From an uncultured Eubacteriales bacterium (lineage in GTDB: Bacteria; Bacillota; Clostridia; Christensenellales; Borkfalkiaceae): a DNA stretch of 64,000 bases. The number at the start of each line of letters is the position of its first letter. Position 1 is the first letter of the stretch. The notes beneath the pieces were generated by a model. That model saw only the letters and a program-made list of their open reading frames with translations, ran no database searches and was not told where the DNA came from. The position numbers were made by a program, and so were the translations under genes. Of this stretch, positions 41,384-51,804 are shown one piece after another. The stretch lies in assembly GCA_905207235.1 (NCBI GenBank), contig CAJLKN010000004.1, positions 1-64,000 of the forward strand. The letters run 5' to 3'.

Positions 41384-41884
41384 ATGGAAATAAGCATAAG
41401 AAGATGGAAAAGCGGCGACGTCGCCGAGATGGCGCGCATATGCAACCGTGCGGACAGAACTTATCTTTCCGACCGCCTGCCGTCGCCTTATACCGAAAGG
41501 GACGCAGAAAATTATTTGAACATGGTTGAAAAGCGCAACGGCAACGACGGACTGTTCTGCGCGGTTATCGCCGACGGGGAAGTCGCGGGCACTATATCTG
41601 TTGAGTGCATGCAGGATATATGCCGCTGCGTCGGAGAGATAGGCTATTTTCTCGACAAAGATTATTGCTCTCGCGGCATAATGACGGAGGCGGTAAAACT
41701 CATTTGCGCAGAGGCCTTCGAAAAATTAGGCTTGTCGCGCATTACGGGCTTTGTTTTCGCGCCCAATACAGCTTCGCGCAGGGTGCTCGAAAAAAACGGC
41801 TTCGCGCTCGAGGGAATAATGAGAAGAGCCGCCTTAAAAGACGGAAAATTTTATGATTTGTGCGTTTACGGTAAGCTGAAATAA
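41384..41884 (+). CDS. GNAT acetyltransferase, RimJ/RimL-like
   Basis: The 166-residue protein has the GNAT fold: an N-terminal arginine-rich strand, EIGYFLDKDYCSRGIMTEAVKLI (acetyl-CoA loop) and FVFAPNTASRRVLEKNGF. It resembles RimJ/RimL enzymes that acetylate protein N-termini or small molecules; the substrate is unknown. GAGGG precedes the ATG. It is followed by a very strong terminator. Confidence 0.8.
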   Translation: MEISIRRWKSGDVAEMARICNRADRTYLSDRLPSPYTERDAENYLNMVEKRNGNDGLFCAVIADGEVAGTISVECMQDICRCVGEIGYFLDKDYCSRGIMTEAVKLICAEAFEKLGLSRITGFVFAPNTASRRVLEKNGFALEGIMRRAALKDGKFYDLCVYGKLK

Positions 41885-41902
41885 TAGTCTTTTAATATTT
41901 GT

Positions 41903-41947
41903 GGCGCAGGGCGCAGAGAAAAACTCTGCGCCCTGCGCCTTATTTTT
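41903..41947 (+). terminator. Very strong terminator after the GNAT gene
   Basis: A 16-bp perfect stem (GGCGCAGGGCGCAGAG and complement), loop AAAAA, then TTATTTTTT. Confidence 0.93.
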
Positions 41948-42022
41948 TGTGCTTTAAAAGAGTAAAACAAATTGTTGCGGCAAAGAGATAAAGTTAAAAG
42001 CATAATATGCTTTAAATAGTTC

Positions 42023-42058
42023 AAAAAAAGCGCATTGCAGTGCAATGCGCTTTTTTTT
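42023..42058 (-). terminator. Terminator of the EF-G-like gene (symmetrical)
   Basis: AAAAAAAGCGCATTGCA / TGCAATGCGCTTTTTTT; T runs on both strands mean it can work in either direction. It ends eight bases before the minus-strand stop codon. Confidence 0.88.
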
Positions 42059-42065
42059 GTGAAGG

Positions 42066-44108
42066 TTATTTTATAAGCGACTGAATGACGTTTTCGGGAG
42101 CCTGTTCATAGCGCTCGAAAGTGCTTATGAACTTGCCTCTGCCCTGCGTCATAGAGCGGAGGGCGGTGGCGTAGGTTAAAATTTCGGCCTGAGGCGCGTC
42201 TGCGGTGATAATCTGCAAATCGTCCTTTGCCTCCATGACTATAATTCTGCCCCTGCGCTTTGTCAAATCGCCCAGAACGTCGCCCAAGTATTTTTCGGGC
42301 ACGCCTATTTTCATCTTGCAGATGGGTTCGAGGATGGTGGGGTTGGCATTTTTCATGCCCTCTTTGAAGGCAATTTCTGCCGCCGCCTTGAAAGCCGCTT
42401 CGCTGCTGTCCACGTCGTGATAGCTTCCGTCGTACAGCACGGCTTTTATGTTTATAACGGGATATCCCGCAAGCACGCCGTTCGAAAGGCACTCTATTAT
42501 GCCCTTTTCAACCGCGGGTATGTACTGTTTGGGTACTGCGCCGCCCACGACCTCTTCGGCAAATTCAAACTCGCTCTCGCACGGTTCAAACCTCATCTTG
42601 CAGTGTCCGTACTGTCCGTGTCCGCCCGTCTGCTTTTTATATTTGCCCTCGGCGGTGGAGGTGGAAAGTATTGTCTCCCTGTAAGCTATTCTGGGAGATT
42701 TCAAAACGGCTTCCGCGCCGAACTTGCTCTTTAATTTCTTGCATATTACGTCTAGGTGCACTTCGCCCTGTCCGCCGAGCAGCGTTTCGCCCGTGTCGGC
42801 GTTCTTGGTTATCACAAAGCTCTTGTCTTCCTCGGCAATTTTGTTGAGCCCTGCAAAAACTTTGTCCTCCGTGCCCTGCGTTTTGGCATAAACCGCCATA
42901 TAGAGCGAGGGGCGGGGGAAGGGTATGGCGTCGAATTTTACGGGTGCGCTTTCGTCGCACAGCGTGTCGCCCGTGCCCGTCGAAGTGAGCTTTGCAACCG
43001 CTCCTATATCGCCTGCGGTAATCTCGGTTACGGCTTCCTGCTTTTTGCCGTTTACAGTATAAAGCGCCGTTATTCTTTCTGTAACGCCCGTATTGGGGTT
43101 GAGCACGGTCATGCCCGTTTTAAGCGTTCCCCTGTTGACGCGCAGATAATTGAGTTTGCCGACGAAGGGGTCAACCGAAGTTTTGAAAACCTGTGCGGCG
43201 AGGGGACCTTCCTCCTCGCAGGAAATGGAAATAACTTTGTCGTTCGTGCAGTCGGTAGCAAGCAAATCTCTTCTTTCCGCCGCCTGCGGAACGTATTTAA
43301 CTATTTCGTTCATGAGGTTGATTACGCCGCGGTTGTTGAGCGCGCTTCCCGCCATTACGGGAATGACGTTCATGTTTGCGATGCCTTTTCTTATGCCGTG
43401 AATGCACTCTTCGCGCGTAAGATAGCCCGTCTCGAAATATTTTTCAAGCAGAACGTCGTCGTTTTCCGCCGCCGTTTCCATGAGGGCGAACTGCATTTCT
43501 TCGAGTTCCTGTTTCATGTCGTCGGGAATGGCAATCTCTTCGGGACCCGTCGCCGAGAATTTATATGCTTTGTCCGTCAGCGCGTTTATCATACCCGTCA
43601 TCTTGCCCTCGTGCATTATGGGCAGCTGTATCGCCGCAATCTTTGCGGGGTACTGTTCGCGCAGAGCGTCGATAGTGGAGTGATAGTCGGCGTTTTCCTT
43701 GTCCATGCCGTTTATGAAGATAACCATGGGTTTAGCTGCCTTCATGCACAGCGAAATAGCTTTTTCCGTTCCCACGGTAACCGTGCCGCCCGCGCCCATG
43801 ACAATGAGCGCCGCGCCGCAGGCGCGCATTGCTTCGTTGAGTTCGCCTTCGAAGTCGAGAAAGCCGGGGACGTCTAAAATGTTTAATTTTGTTTCCTTCC
43901 AGAAAGTGTGGGTTACGCTGAGCGAAATTGACATCTTTCTCGCTATTTCCTGCTCGTCGAAGTCAGAAAGCGTCGTGCCGTTTTCTATTTTTCCCATACG
44001 CGTAAGCGTTCCGCCGTTGAAAAGCATTGCTTCGCACAGCGTGGTTTTTCCCTCGCCGCTGTGCCCGATTATGGCGATGTTGCGTATGTCTTTTGCAGAA
44101 ATGGACAT
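42066..44108 (-). CDS. Elongation factor G-like GTPase (EF-G paralogue)
   Basis: The 680-residue protein has EF-G domains I-V: P-loop GHSGEGKT (residues 15-22; EF-G has AHIDAGKT), DVPGFLDF (G3), NGMDKEN in place of NKMD (G4), the domain II beta-barrel, and the C-terminal domains IV and V. The altered P-loop and G4 motifs mark it as the EF-G-like paralogue group of Clostridia and Actinobacteria, whose job is unclear and which may not be a true translocase. GGAGG lies 7 bases before the ATG. The canonical fusA should be elsewhere, beside tuf and the ribosomal genes. Confidence 0.85.
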   Translation of the reverse strand: MSISAKDIRNIAIIGHSGEGKTTLCEAMLFNGGTLTRMGKIENGTTLSDFDEQEIARKMSISLSVTHTFWKETKLNILDVPGFLDFEGELNEAMRACGAALIVMGAGGTVTVGTEKAISLCMKAAKPMVIFINGMDKENADYHSTIDALREQYPAKIAAIQLPIMHEGKMTGMINALTDKAYKFSATGPEEIAIPDDMKQELEEMQFALMETAAENDDVLLEKYFETGYLTREECIHGIRKGIANMNVIPVMAGSALNNRGVINLMNEIVKYVPQAAERRDLLATDCTNDKVISISCEEEGPLAAQVFKTSVDPFVGKLNYLRVNRGTLKTGMTVLNPNTGVTERITALYTVNGKKQEAVTEITAGDIGAVAKLTSTGTGDTLCDESAPVKFDAIPFPRPSLYMAVYAKTQGTEDKVFAGLNKIAEEDKSFVITKNADTGETLLGGQGEVHLDVICKKLKSKFGAEAVLKSPRIAYRETILSTSTAEGKYKKQTGGHGQYGHCKMRFEPCESEFEFAEEVVGGAVPKQYIPAVEKGIIECLSNGVLAGYPVINIKAVLYDGSYHDVDSSEAAFKAAAEIAFKEGMKNANPTILEPICKMKIGVPEKYLGDVLGDLTKRRGRIIVMEAKDDLQIITADAPQAEILTYATALRSMTQGRGKFISTFERYEQAPENVIQSLIK

Positions 44109-44139
44109 ATCATTTCCTCCTTAAATCCATCATATAACC

Positions 44140-44168
44140 ATTATAAAGTAAAAAACTCCATAAATCAA
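44140..44168 (-). promoter_or_regulatory. Promoter of the EF-G-like gene
   Basis: On the minus strand: TTGATT (44168-44163), 17-bp spacer, TATAAT (44145-44140). Confidence 0.8.
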
Positions 44169-44252
44169 TACCAAACCGAAAAATAATTTCGTTTTATGTT
44201 AAATTCTTTCAATATCCCCCATATATAACGCGCCCAAGCGGCAAAAAAATAA

Positions 44253-44281
44253 TTTACAATCGGGCGAAAATTATATATAAT
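44253..44281 (+). promoter_or_regulatory. Promoter of the lepA operon
   Basis: TTTACA (44253-44258), 17-bp spacer, TATAAT (44276-44281). Confidence 0.75.
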
Positions 44282-44308
44282 TAGTATATATTATCGGACG
44301 GAACTTAA

Positions 44309-46117
<1,809 letters not shown>

Positions 46118-46120
46118 TGT

Positions 46121-46678
46121 ATGACCCTGCGTTTCGCCGCGGCGGAAGACTATACGGCAATGCTTGAAATTTACCGCCCTTACGTCGAGCAAACGACAAT
46201 TTCATTCGAATACAAAACGCCCTCTTTGCAGGCGTTTTCTGAAAGGTTTGAAAACCTTTCGGGTAAGTTCCCCGCAATAGTATGCGATGAGGGCGGCGAA
46301 GTCGTCGGCTACGCATACGCCTCGCCCGCGTTCGAGCGTAAAGCCTATTGCTGGTGCGCGGACCTTTCAGTCTATGTCGCCAAAAATTGCCGCGGCAGGG
46401 GCATAGGCAGGGCTTTAACAAATGCCGTGCTCGATATCTTGCGCGAGCTGGGCTACCGCAAGGTATATTCGCTCATTACGGGCGAAAATACAAAAAGCCT
46501 CGCTTTTCACGAAAAAATGGGGTTTGAAAAGGTTGCCGAGTTTGAAGAACAGGGCTACAAAATGGGCAGATGGCTGTCCGTTTTCTGGTACGAAAAGCAA
46601 TTGAACGGCGAGGACTGCGCGCAAAGTTTCCCCAAAGAATTCTGCGCGGAGGAATACGATTTGTCGCGCTATGAATGA
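46121..46678 (+). CDS. GNAT acetyltransferase, phosphinothricin/methionine-sulfoximine type
   Basis: The 185-residue protein starts TLRFAAAEDYTAMLEIYRPYVEQTTISFE, the pattern of the Pat/Bar (MddA) group, and has the acetyl-CoA loop KNCRGRGIGRAL and FHEKMGFEKV. Members acetylate methionine derivatives or glutamine-analogue herbicides. It starts three bases after the lepA stop, with AAGGAG inside the end of lepA, and overlaps the next gene by eight bases. Confidence 0.82.
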   Translation: MTLRFAAAEDYTAMLEIYRPYVEQTTISFEYKTPSLQAFSERFENLSGKFPAIVCDEGGEVVGYAYASPAFERKAYCWCADLSVYVAKNCRGRGIGRALTNAVLDILRELGYRKVYSLITGENTKSLAFHEKMGFEKVAEFEEQGYKMGRWLSVFWYEKQLNGEDCAQSFPKEFCAEEYDLSRYE

Positions 46679-46976
46679 TTTTTACAAAGCTGTTTACGAA
46701 GTGGTAAAGAGTATCCCCGAGGGCAAGGTTTTGTCTTATGGCGACGTCGCAAGGCTTACGGGCAGACCGCGCGCATCGAGACAGGTGGGGTGGGCGCTGC
46801 ACGTCAACCCTCAGCCCGGCGTAATACCCTGCCACAGGGTGGTTTTTAAGGACGGAAGGCTGGCTACCGGCTTCGCCTTCGGCGGAATTGAAGTGCAGGC
46901 GGCACTTCTCTGCGGCGAGGGAGTGGAAGTTGAGGACGGTGCGGTAGATATGAATAAATACAGGTGGAAAATATAA
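46671..46976 (+). CDS. Minimal MGMT-family DNA alkyltransferase-like protein
   Basis: The 101-residue protein consists only of the DNA-binding/active-site domain of O6-alkylguanine-DNA alkyltransferases: GKVLSYGDVARLTG, RASRQVGWALHVNP and the active-site IPCHRVV. The cysteine is kept; alkyltransferase-like (ATL) proteins have Trp there, so alkyl transfer is possible. The N-terminal domain of Ada/Ogt is missing. Start and stop overlap both neighbours (8 bases and 1 base), so it is tightly coupled. Confidence 0.85.
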   Translation: MNDFYKAVYEVVKSIPEGKVLSYGDVARLTGRPRASRQVGWALHVNPQPGVIPCHRVVFKDGRLATGFAFGGIEVQAALLCGEGVEVEDGAVDMNKYRWKI

Positions 46977-48088
46977 TGGCGGGAATATACGCTCACATAC
47001 CCTTTTGCAAAAGTAAATGCCGCTACTGCGACTTTGCCTCCTTTCCCGATAAAATTGGTCTTGCCGAAAGCTATATGGCGTGCCTTTACAGGGAAATGGC
47101 AATGCGCAGCGCCGAGCTTGCCGATTACACTTTCGACACGCTGTATATAGGCGGCGGAACGCCTTCGGTAATCGACGAAAATTACATCGCCATGCTTGTT
47201 GCGGCGGCGCGCAAGCACTACAAACTTTCGCCCTCGGCTGAAATAACGATAGAGATGAACCCCGGCACGGTTTCGGCGAAAAAGATAGAAACTTACAAAA
47301 AGTGCGGCATAAACCGCTTTTCGGTTGGTTTGCAGTCGGCGAACAACAAGCTGCTTGCCGACCTCGGCAGAATTCACACGTTAAACGAGTTTATAAACTG
47401 TTGCAAGCTGCTGAAAGGCTGTAATTTTTCGGTCGATATAATGATCGGGCTGAAAGACCAGACGCTCGAAGATATTTCGCAGTCGATAGAGGTCGCCGCC
47501 ACGTTCGGCGCGTCGCATATATCGATGTATGCGCTCACTCCCGAGGACGGCACGCCCATATATACCGACTATCTAAACGGCGAACTTCCCGACGCCGACG
47601 AGGTTGCCGAACAGTACGCCTTCGGCGTTAAAAAGCTCAAAGAGCTCGGCTTTGAAAGGTACGAAGTTTCCAACTTCTGCAAGAAGGGCAAGGAGAGCAG
47701 GCACAACCTCAATTATTGGAGGCGGGGCGAATATATCGGTTTCGGCGTTTCGGCTTCGAGCTGTATAAAGGATGTGCGCTTCACCAACACATTCGACCTC
47801 GACGAATATTTCAAGTGCATAATTTCGGGTGCGTTTCCCGTCGTCGACAGGACGGAAATTTCTTTTGACGAAAGGAAGGACGAATACGTAATGCTCGCCA
47901 TGCGCACGGCGCGCGGAGTTGATCTGAAAGAGTTTGAAAAACTTTTCAAAACGTCGTTCACCGCGGAATATGCCGCGGCTATTGCAAAAAATGCGCGCTG
48001 TCTGGAAATTAACGGGGATTATGCGCGCATAAAGGATGGCTATCTTTTCGTGCAGAATTCTATTATCTGCGATTTTCTGCGCGGCTGA
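46976..48088 (+). CDS. hemW: HemW-type radical SAM protein
   Basis: The 370-residue protein starts AGIYAHIPFCKSKCRYCDF, the C-x3-C-x2-C radical-SAM cluster followed by Phe typical of HemW, and has YIGGGTPS, GLQSANNKLL and the C-terminal HemW domain. HemW is a heme chaperone often misnamed coproporphyrinogen III oxidase. I chose ATG 46976, which overlaps the preceding stop as TAATG with AGGTGG upstream, over a GTG four codons earlier. Confidence 0.9.
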   Translation: MAGIYAHIPFCKSKCRYCDFASFPDKIGLAESYMACLYREMAMRSAELADYTFDTLYIGGGTPSVIDENYIAMLVAAARKHYKLSPSAEITIEMNPGTVSAKKIETYKKCGINRFSVGLQSANNKLLADLGRIHTLNEFINCCKLLKGCNFSVDIMIGLKDQTLEDISQSIEVAATFGASHISMYALTPEDGTPIYTDYLNGELPDADEVAEQYAFGVKKLKELGFERYEVSNFCKKGKESRHNLNYWRRGEYIGFGVSASSCIKDVRFTNTFDLDEYFKCIISGAFPVVDRTEISFDERKDEYVMLAMRTARGVDLKEFEKLFKTSFTAEYAAAIAKNARCLEINGDYARIKDGYLFVQNSIICDFLRG

Positions 48089-48094
48089 AAATTT

Positions 48095-48595
48095 ATGAGT
48101 GATTTTATCGTAAGAAAAGCTGAACCTGCGGACGAAACGCAAATAAACTCAATTTTTTGTGCGGCGCGTGCGTTTATGCACTCGCTCGGCAATCCGCAGT
48201 GGCAGGACGGGCACCCCGACGGGGAGTTCGTCCGCTCGTCAACACAAAGGGGCGAACTTTTCGTCGTCGCAAGCGGCGGCGATATCGCGGCGGTTTTCTC
48301 CGCAGTGCGCTCGGATAAATTTTACGACGCGGCGGATATATGGGACTGCAAGGGTAGCTATGTTGCGGTGCATACCGTTGCGGTTAGCAATAAATTCCGC
48401 GGAAAAGGGTGCGCAAGGTTTATTTTAAATTATGCCGAAAATGAGGCGCGCTCTTCGGGCGCTTCGTCTTTAAGGCTGGACACCCACGAGCTCAACATCC
48501 CCATGCGCTCTCTTTTAACATCTTCTGGCTTTGTTTGCCGCGGCGACATAAGCGTGCGCGGTCAGCCGAGGATAGCTTTCGAAAAGCCGTTATAA
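48095..48595 (+). CDS. GNAT acetyltransferase, unknown substrate
   Basis: The 166-residue protein has the GNAT pattern VRKAEPADETQINSIF, the acetyl-CoA loop AVSNKFRGKGCARFIL and a closing LRLDTHELNIPMRSLLTSSGF. It starts six bases after hemW without a clear ribosome binding site, so it probably depends on translation of hemW. Last gene of the lepA cluster. Confidence 0.8.
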   Translation: MSDFIVRKAEPADETQINSIFCAARAFMHSLGNPQWQDGHPDGEFVRSSTQRGELFVVASGGDIAAVFSAVRSDKFYDAADIWDCKGSYVAVHTVAVSNKFRGKGCARFILNYAENEARSSGASSLRLDTHELNIPMRSLLTSSGFVCRGDISVRGQPRIAFEKPL

Positions 48596-48671
48596 AATGC
48601 ATGTTGCACATTTTCATGCGATTGTTCGCAATGTGCTTAATGTGCTATTAACATATCGCTGTTTATATTGC

Positions 48672-48709
48672 GGCGCGGGCGCGATTGTATCGCGCCCGCG
48701 CCTTTTTTT
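48672..48709 (+). terminator. Terminator of the lepA-hemW cluster
   Basis: A 13-bp GC-rich stem (GGCGCGGGCGCGA and complement), loop TTGTA, then seven T residues. Confidence 0.93.
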
Positions 48710-48773
48710 ACTTTTTTATGGCAAACATTTCTGAACAAATCTGTGGGTAATTGTCAGGCGGCATGTTGTCTTG

Positions 48774-49427
48774 TTATGTTCTGCGTTCGGCTATTATGTT
48801 GCCGTTTTCGCCATCGACGAGGTATGCGTTTATGTTGCCTTCCCTGTCGCATACGCCGACATAGTAGTAGCACTTGCCAGCGTCGGATAAAAGGCGCACG
48901 TAAATTTCGCCGAGGAAGTTTTTGCCGTCGGTCAGAGCCGAAAAAGTTTCGCCGTCGTACTGCATTGCGCTTTCAAGCGCGTCCTCGCAGGAAATAACTC
49001 CGTCGTACATAACGTTCTGCGCCTCAACGGTCTTTTCGGAGTTGCCCCATACGAGTTTAATGCTTATTTTGTCGCCTGAAAACTCGCCCGAAAAACTTAA
49101 ATAAAAACTGTCCGTAACCGACATGTAATTCATTTCACCGCCGCGGCCGTCGTCAAACTGAACTTCGACTTTGTCGGGGCTCTGCGAAAAATGCACAAAT
49201 ACTTCGCAAAGGGGCGTCATTTCGCCCTTGTACCCGTCGGAAAGGTAGGGCTCTTCGCGCACGGAAGAATGCAATTTTACGGAAATGTCGTCGTCCTCGT
49301 AAAGATATACTGCCGTTCGTTTTTCGGAAATGAATGAGGCGTAGTCCGTTCCGCCTCCGCACCCTGCTGCAACGGTAAGTATGGTAAAAGTTGCGATTGT
49401 CAATAAAAATATAATAAATTTTCTCAT
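48774..49427 (-). CDS. Lipoprotein, unknown function
   Basis: The 217-residue product (from ATG 49427; a TTG codon lies just upstream) has a lipoprotein signal with lipobox VAAGC near residues 19-23. The mature part has no family I recognise; its last ~60 residues (YYVGVCDREGNINAYLVDGE and following) resemble a PepSY-type domain, which binds or inhibits proteases in other proteins. No Shine-Dalgarno sequence is visible. It is a single gene facing the lepA cluster terminator. Confidence 0.65.
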   Translation of the reverse strand: MRKFIIFLLTIATFTILTVAAGCGGGTDYASFISEKRTAVYLYEDDDISVKLHSSVREEPYLSDGYKGEMTPLCEVFVHFSQSPDKVEVQFDDGRGGEMNYMSVTDSFYLSFSGEFSGDKISIKLVWGNSEKTVEAQNVMYDGVISCEDALESAMQYDGETFSALTDGKNFLGEIYVRLLSDAGKCYYYVGVCDREGNINAYLVDGENGNIIAERRT

Positions 49428-49657
49428 CAATACAATTTATTTCCGCCGCACGATATTATGATTAAAAGGCGTAAAAAAGTTAATATATTTTTTCCTCAAT
49501 GCGTGCGCGCGCACAACAAAAGCATAATAATTTATCAAACGGTTGCATTTTGCCGTGCGCTGTGCTAAAATAAATAAAATATTATTTATCGTTCGGCGGA
49601 AAATTTTTTCGCCGAAAATAATTTTAAGACAATTTTTTTACGTCAGGGACTGCTAAC
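49428..49657. other. Divergent intergenic region
   Basis: Between the minus-strand lipoprotein and the next gene lie an AT-rich stretch, an alternating GTGCGCGCGCAC palindrome (49503-49514), a plus-strand promoter (49543-49571) and a leader hairpin (49592-49616, TTCGGCG / CGCCGAA, followed by an interrupted T run) that could act as an attenuator. Confidence 0.45.
49543..49571 (+). promoter_or_regulatory. Promoter upstream of the 199-aa gene and guaBA
   Basis: TTGCAT (49543-49548), 17-bp spacer, TAAAAT (49566-49571). Confidence 0.75.
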
Positions 49658-50257
49658 TTGAAAAATCTTGTTGCAAAAACCGCGGTCAAAACCGCGCTTA
49701 TAATACTCGGCGTTCTCGTCGTGGCTTTCGGCATTTTCAACTTTGCCTTTCCCCAGCACATGGCGACTTTTACCGAAAACGCCGGCAGTTACGGCCTCGC
49801 CGTGCGCTATGCTTCGCTCAGGTATTTTTACACGGGCGACGTGCACGACCTCGCGCGCTGCGTCGATGACGCCATATTATCGGGCAATCCCGACTACATA
49901 GTGGAGTACGGCGGACAGTTTCTCTCTCACGAGGGAAGGTATGAGGTGATAGAGGAGCGCAATTCATCGCTTTCTGGCATCGATTACGAAAATTTTGTCG
50001 AAGGCAAGGTTGCTGTCGCTTATTACGAGCTCGGCAATTTTTCCAATGCGTTGGAGCTTGCATACAATTTTAACGGTACAACATCCTTTTCTTACGGCAA
50101 CGCGCTCATGACGCTCTCCGTCGCCGTGGCGGATAAGGCGGACACAGGCTCCGCCGAGCGAATTTTGGAGATATTGAATTTAATTGCGCCTGCGGAGCCC
50201 TCGGAACAGGCTTATCTTTCCGAAGTCTGCGCAATGCTCGGCGAACTTAAAGGATAA
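49658..50257 (+). CDS. Membrane-anchored protein with TPR-like repeats, unknown function
   Basis: Starting from TTG 49658 (AGGGA upstream), the 199-residue product has one N-terminal membrane segment (about residues 12-31) and a soluble part of paired helices rich in Tyr, Ala and Leu that could be TPR-like (for example FVEGKVAVAYYELGNFSNAL). I do not recognise a family. It lies 30 bases before guaB and may share its transcript. Confidence 0.6.
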   Translation: MKNLVAKTAVKTALIILGVLVVAFGIFNFAFPQHMATFTENAGSYGLAVRYASLRYFYTGDVHDLARCVDDAILSGNPDYIVEYGGQFLSHEGRYEVIEERNSSLSGIDYENFVEGKVAVAYYELGNFSNALELAYNFNGTTSFSYGNALMTLSVAVADKADTGSAERILEILNLIAPAEPSEQAYLSEVCAMLGELKG

Positions 50258-50287
50258 AAAGCCTTTAAAAAACAAAAAGGAGAATTT

Positions 50288-51745
50288 ATGAACAAGATTG
50301 TCAAAGAAGCTCTGACATTCGACGACGTGCTGCTCATACCCGCCGCGTCCGAAGTGTTGCCCGCCACAGCCGACCTGCACACAACTCTGTGCGACGGCAT
50401 TCAGCTCAACATTCCCCTCGTTTCGGCGGCTATGGATACGGTAACCGATTGCCGCCTCGCCATAGCAATCGCGCGCGAGGGCGGAATAGGCGTCATTCAC
50501 AAGAATATGACGGTTGAAGAGCAGGCGGCGCAGGTCGATAAGGTCAAAAGGAGCGAACACGGCGTTATAACCGACCCGTTCCACCTTTCGCCCGAACAGC
50601 CCGTCTCCGCCGCGGTTGAACTTATGGAAAAATACCGCATAAGCGGCGTACCCGTAACCCAGGCGGGAAAGCTCGTCGGTATTCTCACCAACCGCGATCT
50701 CCGCTTCGAGGCGGACTATTCCCAGCCGATAGCAAATGTCATGACCAAGGATAATCTCGTTACCGCGCCCGAAGGCACGTCTTTGGAAGAGGCGCAGAAA
50801 ATTCTCGGCAGACACAGAATAGAAAAACTTCCCATAGTAGATAAAAACGGAATGCTCAAAGGTCTTATAACCATCAAGGACATAGAAAAGACCATTCAGT
50901 ATCCCAACAGCGCTCGCGACAAAAATGGCAGATTGCTCGCAGGCGCGGCGATAGGCGCTTCGCCCGACGTGCTCGACAGGGTTGCCGCCCTCGTCGCCGC
51001 AAAGGTGGATATGGTCGTTCTCGACTCCGCCCACGGACATTCTGCGGGCATAGTCAGGGCGGTTTCAAAGGTAAAGTCGGCATTCCCCGACCTTCCGTTG
51101 GTCGCTGGCAACGTCGTAACTGCGGAGGCTACAAAAGCACTCATCGACGCGGGCGCAGACATCGTAAAGGTGGGCATAGGTCCCGGCTCTATCTGCACAA
51201 CGCGCATAGTCGCGGGCATAGGCATGCCCCAGCTCACGGCGGTTTTAGACTGCGCCGAACAGGCTGATAAAATGGGCAAGCGCATAATCGCCGACGGCGG
51301 AATAAAATATTCGGGCGATATCGTAAAAGCCCTCGCCGCAGGCGCGAGCGCGGTTATGATAGGTTCGCTCTTTGCCGGTACGGCGGAAAGCCCGGGCGAG
51401 CTTGAAATATATCAGGGCAGAAGTTTCAAATCTTACCGCGGAATGGGCTCGCTTCCCGCTATGGCTAAGGGTTCCAAGGACAGATACTTCCAGTCCGACG
51501 CAAAAAAATTTGTGCCCGAAGGCGTCGAGGGCAGGGTGCCTTACAGGGGCGCTCTCGCCGACATAATATTCCAGCTCATGGGCGGTCTGCGCGCGGGCAT
51601 GGGATATACGGGCAATGCGACCATAGATGAGCTCAGAAAGAACGGCAGGTTCGTCAAGATGACGTCCGCTTCGCTTGCGGAATCTCATCCCCACGACATA
51701 AGCATAACAAAGGAAGCTCCCAATTACAGCCCCAAGGGCATCTGA
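50288..51745 (+). CDS. guaB: IMP dehydrogenase GuaB
   Basis: It oxidises IMP to XMP with NAD+, the committed step to GMP. The 485-residue protein has the TIM-barrel start LTFDDVLLIPAASEVLP, the paired CBS domains (about residues 95-205), DSAHGHS, the phosphate and catalytic loop GPGSICTTRIVAGIGMPQ with Cys, DGGIKYSGD, and the flap SEGVEGRVP-like EGVEGRVPY. AAAGGAG lies 6 bases before the ATG. guaA follows 60 bases later; no guanine riboswitch is visible. Confidence 0.97.
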   Translation: MNKIVKEALTFDDVLLIPAASEVLPATADLHTTLCDGIQLNIPLVSAAMDTVTDCRLAIAIAREGGIGVIHKNMTVEEQAAQVDKVKRSEHGVITDPFHLSPEQPVSAAVELMEKYRISGVPVTQAGKLVGILTNRDLRFEADYSQPIANVMTKDNLVTAPEGTSLEEAQKILGRHRIEKLPIVDKNGMLKGLITIKDIEKTIQYPNSARDKNGRLLAGAAIGASPDVLDRVAALVAAKVDMVVLDSAHGHSAGIVRAVSKVKSAFPDLPLVAGNVVTAEATKALIDAGADIVKVGIGPGSICTTRIVAGIGMPQLTAVLDCAEQADKMGKRIIADGGIKYSGDIVKALAAGASAVMIGSLFAGTAESPGELEIYQGRSFKSYRGMGSLPAMAKGSKDRYFQSDAKKFVPEGVEGRVPYRGALADIIFQLMGGLRAGMGYTGNATIDELRKNGRFVKMTSASLAESHPHDISITKEAPNYSPKGI

Positions 51746-51804
51746 AAGCGATAAAAGCGCTCGCGCTTATCAATAAGTTTATCTTAAAAAGAGGAAATTA
51801 AAAA

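Noticed and set aside
42756..43877. A 373-codon plus-strand frame opposite the EF-G-like gene
   Set aside because: It is antisense to a complete GTPase gene with promoter, ribosome binding site and terminator on the minus strand.
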